Assembly (NCBI RefSeq): GCF_009707325.1
Contig: NZ_CP046103.1
Coordinates: forward strand, 620,001 to 684,000
Source of the DNA: Pseudomonas sp. IB20
Lineage (GTDB): Bacteria > Pseudomonadota > Gammaproteobacteria > Pseudomonadales > Pseudomonadaceae
DNA length: 64,000 nt
Reading direction: 5' to 3'
This document shows, one piece after another, positions 17,207-26,306 of this stretch (position 1 is the stretch's first letter; every line of letters begins with the position of its first letter). The translations under genes were made by a program, and so were the position numbers. The notes beneath the pieces were generated by a model that saw only the letters and a list, made by a program, of their open reading frames with translations, made no database searches and had not been told where the DNA came from.

Positions 17207-17825
17207 TTACATCCGCGACGGTCAGGAGATCTATCGCAACTCCTTCGCCATTATTCGCGCGGAAGCCAAGTTGGACCGCATCCCGGCCGACCTGGAAAAA
17301 CTCGCGGTGCGGGTGATTCATGCCTGCGGCATGGTCGAGGCCATCGACGGCCTGCAGTTCTCCGAAGGTGCAGGCAAGGCCGGGCGCGATGCGCTGGCCG
17401 CTGGCGCACCGATTTTGTGTGATGCGCGAATGGTCTCCGAAGGCGTGACCCGCACGCGCCTGCCGGCCAACAACGAAGTGATCTGCACCCTGCGCGATGA
17501 CAGCGTGCCGGAGCTGGCGCGGGAGCTGGGCAACACCCGCTCCGCTGCCGCGCTGGAACTGTGGCGCCCGCACCTGGAAGGCAGCGTGGTGGTCATCGGC
17601 AACGCGCCGACCGCGTTGTTCTACCTGCTGGAAATGCTCGATGCCGGCGCGCCGAAACCGGCGTTAATTCTCGGCTTCCCGGTCGGCTTCGTCGGCGCCG
17701 CCGAATCCAAGGCGATGCTGGCGGCAGACAGCCGTGGCGTGCCGTTCGTGATCATGCAGGGCCGCCTGGGCGGCAGTGCGATGGCCGCCGCAGCGGTTAA
17801 CGCCTTGGCCACGGAGGTCGAATAA
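17199..17825 (+). CDS. cobH: Precorrin-8X methylmutase CobH
   Basis: 208 residues from the ATG at 17199, matching the family start M-I-D-Y-I-R-D-G. It has the catalytic-region motif V-I-H-A-C-G-M near residue 43 (His is the proton shuttle in CobH), then D-A-R-M-V near 82 and G-N-A-P-T-A-L-F near 136. It moves the methyl from C11 to C12, giving hydrogenobyrinate. It overlaps cobG by 8 bases and its TAA shares a base with the cobI ATG. Confidence 0.94.
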   Translation: MIDYIRDGQEIYRNSFAIIRAEAKLDRIPADLEKLAVRVIHACGMVEAIDGLQFSEGAGKAGRDALAAGAPILCDARMVSEGVTRTRLPANNEVICTLRDDSVPELARELGNTRSAAALELWRPHLEGSVVVIGNAPTALFYLLEMLDAGAPKPALILGFPVGFVGAAESKAMLAADSRGVPFVIMQGRLGGSAMAAAAVNALATEVE

Positions 17826-18556
17826 TGCCGGCACGCGGACGTTTGATCGGCTTGGGCGTGGGCCCCGGCGACCCGGAACTGATCACGCTCAAGGCCCTGC
17901 GCCTGCTGCGCGAGTCGCCGGTGGTGGCGTACTTCGTGGCCAAGGGCAAGAAGGGCAACGCTTTCGGCATCATCGAAGACCACTTGGTCGCGCAGCAGAC
18001 CTTGATGCCGCTGGTGTACCCGGTGACCACCGAAGTGCTGCCGGCGCCGCTGTCTTACGAGCAAGTCATTAGCGACTTCTACGACACGGCCAGCCTCGAC
18101 GTCGCGGCGCACCTGGACGCTGGCCGCGATGTGGCGGTGATCTGCGAAGGCGACCCGTTCTTCTACGGCTCCTACATGTACCTGCACGACCGCCTCGCCG
18201 AGCGCTATGAAGCCCAAGTCATCCCCGGTGTGTGCTCAATGCTCGGCGGCGCCTCGGTACTCGGTGCGCCGTTGGTGTATCGCAATCAGAGCCTGTCGGT
18301 GCTGTCGGGTGTGCTGCCCCATGACGACCTCAAGCGTCGCCTGGCGGATGCCGATGCGGCGGTGATCATGAAACTGGGCCGCAACTTCCCCAAGGTGCGC
18401 CAGGTGCTGGAAGAACTCGGTTTGGCCGAGCGTGCGCTGTATGTGGAGCGCGCGACCATGGCCAACCAGAAAATCGTGCCGCTGGGTCAGGTCGACCCGG
18501 CGTCTTCGCCGTATTTCTCGCTGATCATCGTGCCGGGTGAAAGGTGGCAAGGTTGA
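17825..18556 (+). CDS. cobI: Precorrin-2 C20-methyltransferase CobI
   Basis: 243 residues of the SAM-dependent tetrapyrrole methylase family. The N-terminal [13 protein letters not shown] motif, [10 protein letters not shown] near residue 105 and P-G-V-C-S near 136 are as expected. It makes precorrin-3A from precorrin-2. Start and stop codons overlap cobH and cobJ, showing tight coupling in one operon. Confidence 0.94.
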   Translation: MPARGRLIGLGVGPGDPELITLKALRLLRESPVVAYFVAKGKKGNAFGIIEDHLVAQQTLMPLVYPVTTEVLPAPLSYEQVISDFYDTASLDVAAHLDAGRDVAVICEGDPFFYGSYMYLHDRLAERYEAQVIPGVCSMLGGASVLGAPLVYRNQSLSVLSGVLPHDDLKRRLADADAAVIMKLGRNFPKVRQVLEELGLAERALYVERATMANQKIVPLGQVDPASSPYFSLIIVPGERWQG

Positions 18557-20193
18557 TGCGCCCGGCGATCGTCATTCTGGGTCAGGGCAGCCTGGCCACG
18601 GCGCGCAAGATTGCGCAGGTTTACCCCGGCGCGCTGATTCATGGTTTGGCCGGGCGGGTTGAAGGTGCCGACCAGACCTACAGTGAGTTCGGCGCGACCC
18701 TGCGCCAGCTGTATCAACAAGGCACACCGCTGATTGCCCTGTGCGCCGCCGGCATCGTGATCCGCACCCTGGCGCCGCTGCTGCTGGAAAAGGGTGAGGA
18801 ACCCGCCGTGCTGGCTGTGGCCGAAGACGGCAGCGCCGTGGTGCCCTTGCTCGGCGGCCTCGGCGGTGTGAACCTGATGGCGCGCGACATTGCCGCCGCG
18901 TTGGGCGTGTCTGCCGCGATCACCACCAGTGGCGAGTTGCGTTTCGGCACCTGCCTGCTGAACCCGCCGGCCGGTTATCAGCTGGCGGACCTGGAGTTGG
19001 GCAAGCGTTTCGTCTCGGACCTGCTCGCCGGCGAAAGCGTGCGCATCGAAGGCGCGGCGCCTTGGCTGGACCAGGCCAATTTGCCGCAGGATCAGCACGC
19101 GCGCCTGGCGATTCATGTGGGCAGCACCGAACGTGTGCCTTCGGCTAACGAGTTGCTGATTTATCCAAAGAACGTATGCGTCACCTGCAAGCCCGGCGTG
19201 CAGTTGGCTGAGCGAGTGCGTGCGGCATTACATGACGCAGGCATTGCGCTGCAAGCCCTGGCCTGCCTGTTGGCCAGCGAGCTGCAGATGGCCGACGCTT
19301 CACTGCATGAGGCTGCATTGGAACTGGGTGTGCCGCTGCGTTTTGCTGGCGTGACTCAAGAGGCCGACATCGTCATCAGCGTTGCCGAGCAACCGCTGGA
19401 CCTGGCGCATGTCGGGCGCCCGCGTGGTCGTTTGGCGGTGATCGGCTTGGGCCCGGGCGCCGCCGAGTTGATGGTGCCGGCGGTCAAGGCTGAACTGGCG
19501 CGCTGCACCGATGTGCTGGGTTATGAAACCTATGTGCGCATGGCCGGGCCGTTGCGCGACGATCAAGTGCAGCACTGCACGGACAACCGCGAGGAAATGC
19601 AGCGCGCGCGTCACGCGTTTGAGCTGGCCGCGCAGGGCCGTTCCGTGGTCGTGGTGTCGTCCGGCGACCCCGGCGTGTTCGCCATGGCCGCTGCGGTGAT
19701 CGAAGCCTTGCACGAGTCTAGCGATCCGGCCTGGCATCAGGTCGACCTGGAGATCCTGCCGGGTGTCTCGGCCTCGCTGGCCACCGCCGCCCAGGCGGGT
19801 GCACCGCTGGGCCATGACTTCTGCGTGATGTCGCTGTCGGACAACCTCAAGCCCTGGTCGATCATCGAAAAGCGCCTGGACCTCGCGTCCCAGGCCGACC
19901 TGGCCCTGGCGTTCTACAACCCGATCTCGCGTTCGCGGCCTTGGCAGCTGGGCCGCGCGCTGGAGATCGTCGCGTTGCACCGCACGCCGCAGACCCCGGT
20001 GGTGCTGGGGCGCGACATCGGTCGCCCAGGCCAGACCCTGCGTGTCACCACGCTTGGGCAATTGACGCCGGAACAGGTCGATATGCGCACCATGGTGCTG
20101 ATCGGCTCGTCCACCACGTGCGTGTTCCCACGTGCTGGTGGCGGTGACTGGGTGTATACGCCGCGCTGGTATGGCGAGAAGCCCGCCGGCTGA
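18556..20193 (+). CDS. cobJ: CbiG-CobJ fusion: precorrin-3B C17-methyltransferase
   Basis: 545 residues from the ATG at 18556, which overlaps the cobI stop (TGATG); a GTG at 18544 is a weaker alternative. The first ~290 residues are CbiG-like (L-C-A-A-G-I-V-I-R near 60, G-G-x-N, and a C-terminal CobE/CbiG lobe near 190-280). The last ~250 are the CbiH/CobJ methylase (V-I-G-L-G-P-G, S-S-G-D-P-G-V-F-A-M, P-G-V-S-A). The CobJ part methylates C17 and contracts the ring. Such fusions are usual in Pseudomonas. A strong terminator follows. Confidence 0.92.
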   Translation: MRPAIVILGQGSLATARKIAQVYPGALIHGLAGRVEGADQTYSEFGATLRQLYQQGTPLIALCAAGIVIRTLAPLLLEKGEEPAVLAVAEDGSAVVPLLGGLGGVNLMARDIAAALGVSAAITTSGELRFGTCLLNPPAGYQLADLELGKRFVSDLLAGESVRIEGAAPWLDQANLPQDQHARLAIHVGSTERVPSANELLIYPKNVCVTCKPGVQLAERVRAALHDAGIALQALACLLASELQMADASLHEAALELGVPLRFAGVTQEADIVISVAEQPLDLAHVGRPRGRLAVIGLGPGAAELMVPAVKAELARCTDVLGYETYVRMAGPLRDDQVQHCTDNREEMQRARHAFELAAQGRSVVVVSSGDPGVFAMAAAVIEALHESSDPAWHQVDLEILPGVSASLATAAQAGAPLGHDFCVMSLSDNLKPWSIIEKRLDLASQADLALAFYNPISRSRPWQLGRALEIVALHRTPQTPVVLGRDIGRPGQTLRVTTLGQLTPEQVDMRTMVLIGSSTTCVFPRAGGGDWVYTPRWYGEKPAG

Positions 20194-20217
20194 AAACGGC
20201 CTGGCGCACGCAAGAAG

Positions 20218-20272
20218 GCTCCGAGTAACGCTGGGTGAAAACCTGCTGCTACTCGGAGCTTTTTCTTTTTTT
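20218..20272 (+). terminator. Rho-independent terminator of the cob operon
   Basis: A 10-base perfect stem GCTCCGAGTA / TACTCGGAGC with a 22-base loop, followed by TTTTCTTTTTT, starting 25 bases after the cobJ stop. Confidence 0.9.
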
Positions 20273-20430
20273 ATCGATGAAATCCGGACGGCCTGCGTGT
20301 ACGCCTCGTTATTGCTGGGTGGCGCTTTTTCCACGGGTGGGCCAAGCGATGTTTGTCGCCTGGAAAGCCCGCCCGCCACTGGACTAGTGTGGAGGAAAAC
20401 CCCATGTGGGGTGCTTGTGGAGAACTGAAA

Positions 20431-21213
20431 ATGGAGCGACATCACAAAAGGATCATCAGTGCGAAAAGGCGCAAGTTGATTGCCGCCTACAAGCTGCCAG
20501 GCGCACCGGGAAAGACGCCCTCTGTACCGGTGGGCACCGTGGAGGATGATTGCAACGCGGCCGTGGTGAACAACGGGGTGATCTCGTTTATCGAGGGCAT
20601 GTCCGCCTTGAACCGCGAGTACGTGCGCAAGAGCTACCTGCTGGCGAGCAGCTATGTCAGCGATGTGTTGAAGGTGCAGCGCGGTACCGAGGTTTGGTAC
20701 GACGAATTTATTAAGGTGATGGTCAGCCTGGGCTGGCTGCCGGTGCGCAGCCGCTTCAAGCGGGTGTCGAGCTCCGGCAAGGGCCTGACTGTACAACTGG
20801 CGGCGCTGAATATCATTGCGACAATGCTGGCATCGACTTCGCTGGCCGGGCCATTGCTCGCCGCACTGCCGAAATTAGCGGCCGACGCGCTGGAGGCGCT
20901 CAAGCGTCAACCCGTCTCGTTCGAGCTTTTCAAACGCAACAGCACGGTGCACCAAGGCGGTGATTTTGGCCTGGCGTCTTGTGCCGAAACCGATGGCGAA
21001 GTGACGATGGTGCTGGTGACTTACAGCTCCCACGGCGTGAGCAAACAGCTGGGGCTGCCGTTTCTGGAATGGGACAGTGCCTCGTTCGAGGCCTTCAGCG
21101 GGCAGACCTGCCTGGTGCTGAATACCTCGGTGGTCAACGAAAAAACTGTTCAGCTGATGCGCGAAAGCGCAGGTGACAAGGTGCAATTGGCAATCGCCAA
21201 GTACCGGATCTAG
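20431..21213 (+). CDS. Unrecognised protein, about 260 residues
   Basis: The ATG at 20431 is preceded by GGAG at the right distance. The protein starts with a very basic stretch (M-E-R-H-H-K-R ... K-R-R-K). It has a motif W-Y-D-E-F-I-K-V-M-V-S-L-G-W near residue 94, a mildly hydrophobic Ala/Leu-rich helix region near 125-165, and a beta-rich C-terminal half. No signal peptide or firm membrane segment. The W-Y-x-x-x-x-x-x-L-x-x-x-G-W pattern reminds me of uncharacterised Pseudomonas proteins but I cannot name a family. It lies alone between the cob terminator and marC; its stop overlaps the convergent marC-like stop. Base composition is similar to its neighbours. Confidence 0.75.
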   Translation: MERHHKRIISAKRRKLIAAYKLPGAPGKTPSVPVGTVEDDCNAAVVNNGVISFIEGMSALNREYVRKSYLLASSYVSDVLKVQRGTEVWYDEFIKVMVSLGWLPVRSRFKRVSSSGKGLTVQLAALNIIATMLASTSLAGPLLAALPKLAADALEALKRQPVSFELFKRNSTVHQGGDFGLASCAETDGEVTMVLVTYSSHGVSKQLGLPFLEWDSASFEAFSGQTCLVLNTSVVNEKTVQLMRESAGDKVQLAIAKYRI

Positions 21214-21806
21214 GGCACCAGGTAACCGCGCACCCCGGTAAAGATGATCTGCGCGGCGAGGGCGCACACGAACAACCCCATCAACCGGCTCACTATCTGC
21301 AAGCCCTGGTCACCCAGGATGCGTTCGATCCGGTTGGACAGGTACAGCACTACGCCCACCGTGAGGCTGGCCAGGGCGATACTGAGGATGGCCATGATCT
21401 TGTCATCCCAATGCGGTTGGCTGACGCCCATTACCAGCAGCGCACCGATGGTGCCGGGGCCGACGGTGAGCGGGATGGTCAGCGGCACGATGGTCACGTC
21501 CTGCTGCACATTGTCGGTCTGCACCGCTGACTTGCCCTGGGCCATGCCCAGGGCGGAGATAAACAGCACGCTGCCGGCGCCGATGCGGAAGGCGTCCACG
21601 GTGATGCCGAACACACTGAAAATGACTCGGCCGAACAGGTAGAGCAATACGCTCGAGACCAGTGTTGCCAGGGCCACTTTCCAGGCCAGCCGCCGGCGTT
21701 CCTTGCTGGAGTAACCCCGGGTCAGGCTGATAAAGCAGGACAGCACAAAGAATGGGCTGTAGAGCACCAGCATCTTCAGGTAAACGCTGAATAACACGTG
21801 GAGCAT
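21210..21806 (-). CDS. MarC-family integral membrane protein
   Basis: 198 residues with six hydrophobic segments, the usual MarC (UPF0056) size. Typical motifs are P-F-F-V-L-S near residue 18, P-L-T-I-P-L-T-V-G-P-G-T-I near 108 and R-L-M-G-L-F near 176. The family was once linked to multiple antibiotic resistance, but that has not been upheld; transport function is unproven. It converges on the unknown gene, with 4 bases of overlap at the stops. Confidence 0.88.
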   Translation of the reverse strand: MLHVLFSVYLKMLVLYSPFFVLSCFISLTRGYSSKERRRLAWKVALATLVSSVLLYLFGRVIFSVFGITVDAFRIGAGSVLFISALGMAQGKSAVQTDNVQQDVTIVPLTIPLTVGPGTIGALLVMGVSQPHWDDKIMAILSIALASLTVGVVLYLSNRIERILGDQGLQIVSRLMGLFVCALAAQIIFTGVRGYLVP

Positions 21807-21860
21807 GGGGGGCGGCTCGCGGGCGGGGGAAGTGGGGAGAGTCTAACAGGCGACACTGAT

Positions 21861-21953
21861 CAAATGTGGGAGCTGGCTTGTTGTGGCAAGTCCGCTCGCC
21901 ACAAAAGCCTGTTCATGTCGCCACAAAAGCCTGTTCCCACATTGAGATCGCAT
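21861..21953. repeat. Degenerate REP cluster upstream of the MarC-like gene
   Basis: GTGGGAGCTGGCTTG at 21866 followed by two copies of TCGCCACAAAAGCCTGTTC (21896 and 21919) and CCCACATT. Confidence 0.7.
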
Positions 21954-21959
21954 TTTATG

Positions 21960-24731
21960 TCAGGACGGGGCGTGTTCCGGCCGCAGCTGACGCTGTGCCA
22001 CCCAGAATTCCACCAACTCGCGCAACTGCGATAACTCCACCGGCTTGGCCATATGCCCATCCATCCCCGCCTGGCGCGCACGCTCTTTATGCTCCGAGAG
22101 AATGTGCGCTGTAAGCGCAACCACCGGGGTACGAATGCGTTGGTGGCTAACCTCCCACGCCCGCAGTTGCTGGGTAGCAGAGAAGCCATCGAGGATCGGC
22201 ATTTCACAGTCCATCAACACCAAGTCGTAACGCTGGGCCTTCATCGCCTCGAGCGCTTCTTCGCCGTTACTGGCGGTGTCCGGGTTGAGGTTGAGCTTGC
22301 CGAGCATGCCGCGAATCACTTTGGTGGAGATGCTGTTGTCTTCGGCCACCAGGATGCGGAAATCGGCAGGCACGGTCACGGCTGCCGGTGCGCTGAGGGC
22401 CACGCGTGGCACCACCACGCCTTTGCTGCGCTGGGTCAGTTCGTCGGCCAGGGTGGTCTTGAGCGTATAGCCGGCCACCGGCTTGGCGAGGATGCGCTTG
22501 ATCCCGCAGTTGCGCGCGATGATCTTGCTTGGCGCGTTGCTGATGCCGGTGAGCATGATTAGCAGGATGTCGTGGTTCAGGCTTGGGTCTTCCTTGATCT
22601 TCGCCGCCAGTTGCATGCCAGTCATGCCGGGCATGTTCTGGTCCAGCAGCACCACGTCGAAGTAGTCGCGCAAGTGCGCCTTGGTGCGCAGCAACGCCAG
22701 GGCCTCTTTGCCGGACGGCACGGCACTGACGTTCAGGCCCCAGGCTGTGCATTGTTGCACCAGCACTTTGCGGCACGTGTCGTTGTCGTCCACCACCAGC
22801 ACCCGTGCGCCTTTGAGCGGGCCGTCGAGGTCAGAGGTCGGGTGCTCCAGGCGTTCCGGGTCCAGCGGCAGGGTCAGCCACAGGGTGCTGCCTTGGTGGC
22901 TGCCGCTCTTAATGCCGAACTCGCCGTTCATCAACAGGATCAGTTGGCGGGCGATCACTAGGCCCAGGTGGCCGCTCAAGCGTGTGGCCGAGAGGAAGTT
23001 CTTGCTGTGCAGTTCGCTGTTCAGCAACGCGTCGCGCTCGGCGGCTTCCATCGGCAGGCCGCTGTCTTGCACGGCAATGCGCAGGCGCGGTTTGGTGCTG
23101 CGCTCGTCGAGGGCGACGACGATCAACACTTCACCTTCATCGGTTTTTTGCAGGGCATTTTCCAGCAGGCTCAACAGTGCCTGGCGCAGGCGCGTCGGGT
23201 CGCCACTGATGACGCGGGGCACCTGGGGTTGAATAAAACTAATCAGTTCGACGTTCTGCTGCTCGGCCTTGGCGCGGAAGATACTCAGGCAGTCTTCGAT
23301 CAGCGCATTGAGGTCGAATTGCACGTCGTCCAGCTCGATCTGCCCGGACTCCAGCTTGGAGATGTCGAGGATCTCGTTGATCAGCGTCAGCAGTTCGTTA
23401 CCGGCGCTGTGGATGGTCTGTACGTAGTCGCGCTGCTTCACCGACAGCGGCGTGCCCAGCAACAACTCGGTCATACCCAGCACGCCGTTCATGGGTGTAC
23501 GTATTTCGTGGCTGATCTTTGCCAGGAACTCGGCCTTGGCGGCGATCTCGGCATTGCTCGCCGCCAGGTCGCGGCTGAGGCTGAAGCGCGCCTCGACAAT
23601 CGCGCGCTGGCGCTCGCCGAGGGCCAGGCTCATCAGCAAGCCGCTCAGGCAGATAAAGCCGAGCAGCGTGACGATCAAGCCTTGCGGGGCCACCAGCGTC
23701 AGGCCGAGCAGGGCTGGCAGAATGATCAGCGTGCCGATGTTGAACACCACCATCGCCGCCATGAACAGACGCGCCGGCCGGTAGCCTTTTTGCCAGTGAT
23801 ACGCCGAGACAAACAACATGCTCAAGCCGGCCAGGGCGACCAGTGCATAGGTGATGATGTTCAACGGCAAGGTATTGACGAACAACAGCAGCAGGCCGCA
23901 CAGCACGATCAGCAGGATGTCGGCCATCAACAGCTTGTTCAGCGGGTGCGGGCCCAACGGCATGAAAAAACGGTAGGCAAACATCAGCCCGCACGGCGCG
24001 GTCAGCAGCAGGGCGAGGTAGGCGCCTGGTGTCTGCACCGCGTGCCAGTTTGGCAGCCACGGCCCCACGAGGTTCAGTAACAGCGCCAGGCTCAGCATCA
24101 ACAACACTTCGCAGGCCGCCAGCCACAGGCTGCTGCGTGAGCGGTGGTAGGCGAAGCGCGTGAGGTTGTGCAGGATCAGCATCAGCAGGCAGCCGAACAG
24201 CAGGCCGTAGATCAGCGTCTGGTTCTGGTCGGCGGCGGCGAGCACGGCCGGTTCCAGTGTGATATAGGGACGCAGTTCGTGTTCCGAGACCAGGCGCAGG
24301 TACACCTCAAGCGGCTTCTGGCTCTGTGGCATCGGCAGCATGAAGTCGCTGCTGGGCAGCGGGCGTTCCGCCTGGGGCTGGCGGGTGCCGGTGCTTTGTT
24401 GTTCCACCAGGGTGTCGCCGTCCAGTACATAGAGGCTCAGGTGGGAGAGATCCGGGGCAAACACCCGCAGCACTTGCTCGTGCTTGCCGGGTTGCAGCTT
24501 GAAGCGTACCCACAACGCACCGTCCGGCTCGGCGGCGGTAATCCGGTCCAGTTCGATGGGGCTGAATTGATTGGTGTAGCGAGCCGAGCGGATGTCGCTC
24601 AGTTGCAGGTCGGCCTGTTCATCAAGCAATACTGCCCAGCCAATGCCTTGCGCGGCGGCCTGGGCCGGGAACAAGCAGAGCAGAGTCAGCAGACTGACTG
24701 TGAAACCTATGGCGATCCTGAGCCAGCGCAC
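21960..24731 (-). CDS. retS: Hybrid sensor kinase RetS
   Basis: 923 residues. A signal peptide, a periplasmic 7TMR-DISMED2 domain (about 35-165), seven membrane segments (about 175-375), HisKA with H-E-I-R-T-P-M-N (His ~408), an HATPase domain, and two receiver domains (Asp ~697 in V-L-L-D-Q-N-M-P and Asp ~841 in L-M-D-C-E-M-P). This is the RetS layout, and the neighbours purD-purH-fis-dusB are those of P. aeruginosa retS (PA4856). RetS blocks GacS and so keeps the Gac/Rsm pathway off, favouring motility and acute functions over biofilm. The expected N-box of the ATPase domain is loosely conserved (N-A-L-Q-K). Confidence 0.93.
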   Translation of the reverse strand: MRWLRIAIGFTVSLLTLLCLFPAQAAAQGIGWAVLLDEQADLQLSDIRSARYTNQFSPIELDRITAAEPDGALWVRFKLQPGKHEQVLRVFAPDLSHLSLYVLDGDTLVEQQSTGTRQPQAERPLPSSDFMLPMPQSQKPLEVYLRLVSEHELRPYITLEPAVLAAADQNQTLIYGLLFGCLLMLILHNLTRFAYHRSRSSLWLAACEVLLMLSLALLLNLVGPWLPNWHAVQTPGAYLALLLTAPCGLMFAYRFFMPLGPHPLNKLLMADILLIVLCGLLLLFVNTLPLNIITYALVALAGLSMLFVSAYHWQKGYRPARLFMAAMVVFNIGTLIILPALLGLTLVAPQGLIVTLLGFICLSGLLMSLALGERQRAIVEARFSLSRDLAASNAEIAAKAEFLAKISHEIRTPMNGVLGMTELLLGTPLSVKQRDYVQTIHSAGNELLTLINEILDISKLESGQIELDDVQFDLNALIEDCLSIFRAKAEQQNVELISFIQPQVPRVISGDPTRLRQALLSLLENALQKTDEGEVLIVVALDERSTKPRLRIAVQDSGLPMEAAERDALLNSELHSKNFLSATRLSGHLGLVIARQLILLMNGEFGIKSGSHQGSTLWLTLPLDPERLEHPTSDLDGPLKGARVLVVDDNDTCRKVLVQQCTAWGLNVSAVPSGKEALALLRTKAHLRDYFDVVLLDQNMPGMTGMQLAAKIKEDPSLNHDILLIMLTGISNAPSKIIARNCGIKRILAKPVAGYTLKTTLADELTQRSKGVVVPRVALSAPAAVTVPADFRILVAEDNSISTKVIRGMLGKLNLNPDTASNGEEALEAMKAQRYDLVLMDCEMPILDGFSATQQLRAWEVSHQRIRTPVVALTAHILSEHKERARQAGMDGHMAKPVELSQLRELVEFWVAQRQLRPEHAPS

Positions 24732-24846
24732 GGCGAAATCCCTTCGTAGGTTGATGCACGGGTTAACTATGCGCGGGGCGACATGGGTACGGCAAGGGCC
24801 AGAGGCCCTTGCCTAACCGAACGGATAGCTACTTGAATGTAGCGCC

Positions 24847-26139
24847 TCAGTTGTTCTCGCCACGTTCACGGGCAATGGCGCGGTAGCCGATGTCCGTGCG
24901 GTAGAAGCAACCTTTCCAGTCGATTTTCGCGGCCAGCTTGTACGCCTGTTGTTGCGCGGCGTCGACACTGGCACCCATCGCGGTGGCGCACAATACGCGG
25001 CCACCTGCGGTTACAACTTTGCCATCCTTGAGCGCGGTGCCCGCATGGAACACCTTACCTTCTAGCGTAGCAGCTGCGTCGAGGCCTTCAATCACATCGC
25101 CTTTGGCGTAGTCGGCAGGGTAACCACCGGCCGCCAGCACGATGCCAACGCTCGGACGTGGGTCCCACTGCGCTTCAACCTTGTCCAGCGCCTGGGCCAG
25201 CGCGGCTTCCACCAGCAGCACCAAGCTCGATTGCAGGCGCAGCATCACTGGTTGAGTTTCCGGGTCACCAAAGCGGCAGTTGAACTCGATGACTTTCGGG
25301 TTACCGGCTTTGTCGATCATCAGGCCGGCATACAGGAAACCGGTGTACACATTGCCTTCGTCGGCCATGCCACGCACGGTCGGCCAGATCACCAGGTCCA
25401 TCACGCGCTTGTGTACGTCGCTGGTGACCACTGGGGCCGGGGAGTAAGCACCCATGCCGCCGGTGTTCGGGCCAGTGTCAGCATCGCCGACGCGTTTGTG
25501 GTCTTGGCTGGTGGCCATTGGCAAGACGTTTTTGCCGTCGACCATCACGATAAAGCTGGCCTCTTCGCCGTCAAGGAACTCCTCGATGACCACGCGCGAA
25601 CCGGCGTCACCGAAAGCGTTGCCGGCGAGCATGTCGCGCACGGCGTCTTCGGCTTCCTGCAGGGTCATCGCTACGATTACGCCTTTACCGGCGGCCAGGC
25701 CATCGGCCTTGATCACGATTGGCGCGCCTTTTTCACGCAGGTAGGCCAGTGCTGGCTCGATCTCGGTGAAGTTCTGGTAGTCGGCGGTCGGGATCTTGTG
25801 GCGCGCCAGGAAGTCTTTGGTGAACGCCTTGGAACCTTCCAGCTGGGCAGCGCCAGCGGTCGGGCCGAAGCAGTCCAGGCCACGGCTGCGGAACAGGTCC
25901 ACAACGCCGGCAACCAGCGGCACTTCCGGGCCGACGATGGTCAGGGACACATTTTTTTCGGCAAAGTCAGCCAGTTGCTCCAGGGCCAATACGTCGATAG
26001 CGACGTTTTCGCACTTGGCTTCAATGGCGGTGCCGGCGTTGCCGGGGGCGACAAAAACTTTCTGGACACGCGGGTCCTGGGCAACTTTCCAGGCCAGGGC
26101 GTGTTCACGGCCACCGCTGCCAATGATCAAAACATTCAT
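24847..26139 (-). CDS. purD: Phosphoribosylamine-glycine ligase PurD
   Basis: 430 residues, full length. It starts [15 protein letters not shown] and has the ATP-grasp stretch [12 protein letters not shown] near residue 143 and the GARS motif N-C-R-F-G-D-P-E near 290. It joins glycine to phosphoribosylamine with ATP, in de novo purine synthesis. It lies downstream of purH on the same strand; a palindromic repeat cluster lies between them. Confidence 0.97.
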   Translation of the reverse strand: MNVLIIGSGGREHALAWKVAQDPRVQKVFVAPGNAGTAIEAKCENVAIDVLALEQLADFAEKNVSLTIVGPEVPLVAGVVDLFRSRGLDCFGPTAGAAQLEGSKAFTKDFLARHKIPTADYQNFTEIEPALAYLREKGAPIVIKADGLAAGKGVIVAMTLQEAEDAVRDMLAGNAFGDAGSRVVIEEFLDGEEASFIVMVDGKNVLPMATSQDHKRVGDADTGPNTGGMGAYSPAPVVTSDVHKRVMDLVIWPTVRGMADEGNVYTGFLYAGLMIDKAGNPKVIEFNCRFGDPETQPVMLRLQSSLVLLVEAALAQALDKVEAQWDPRPSVGIVLAAGGYPADYAKGDVIEGLDAAATLEGKVFHAGTALKDGKVVTAGGRVLCATAMGASVDAAQQQAYKLAAKIDWKGCFYRTDIGYRAIARERGENN

Positions 26140-26168
26140 TTCATAAACCTCAAATTCTGTCAGTTGAT

Positions 26169-26306
26169 CGTTCCCACGCTCCGCGTGGGAACGCAGCCCG
26201 GGACGTTCCGTCTCACGCCGGTGGGAACGCAGCCCGGGACGTTCCGCGTCCCTCGGACGCAGAGCGTCCGTAGAGGCATTCCCACGCAGAGCGTGGGAGC
26301 GATCTG
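26169..26306. repeat. Palindromic repeat cluster between purH and purD
   Basis: GTTCCCACGCTCCGCGTGGGAAC forms a perfect hairpin at 26170. A 26-base unit is repeated at 26185 and 26221 (period 36), and a further CCCACGCAGAGCGTGGG hairpin lies at 26281. This is a second repeat family, distinct from the common REP. Confidence 0.85.

Noticed and set aside
26169..26306. CRISPR-like repeats between purH and purD
   Set aside because: Units are palindromic hairpins with irregular spacing and only two direct copies; a dispersed repeat family fits better.
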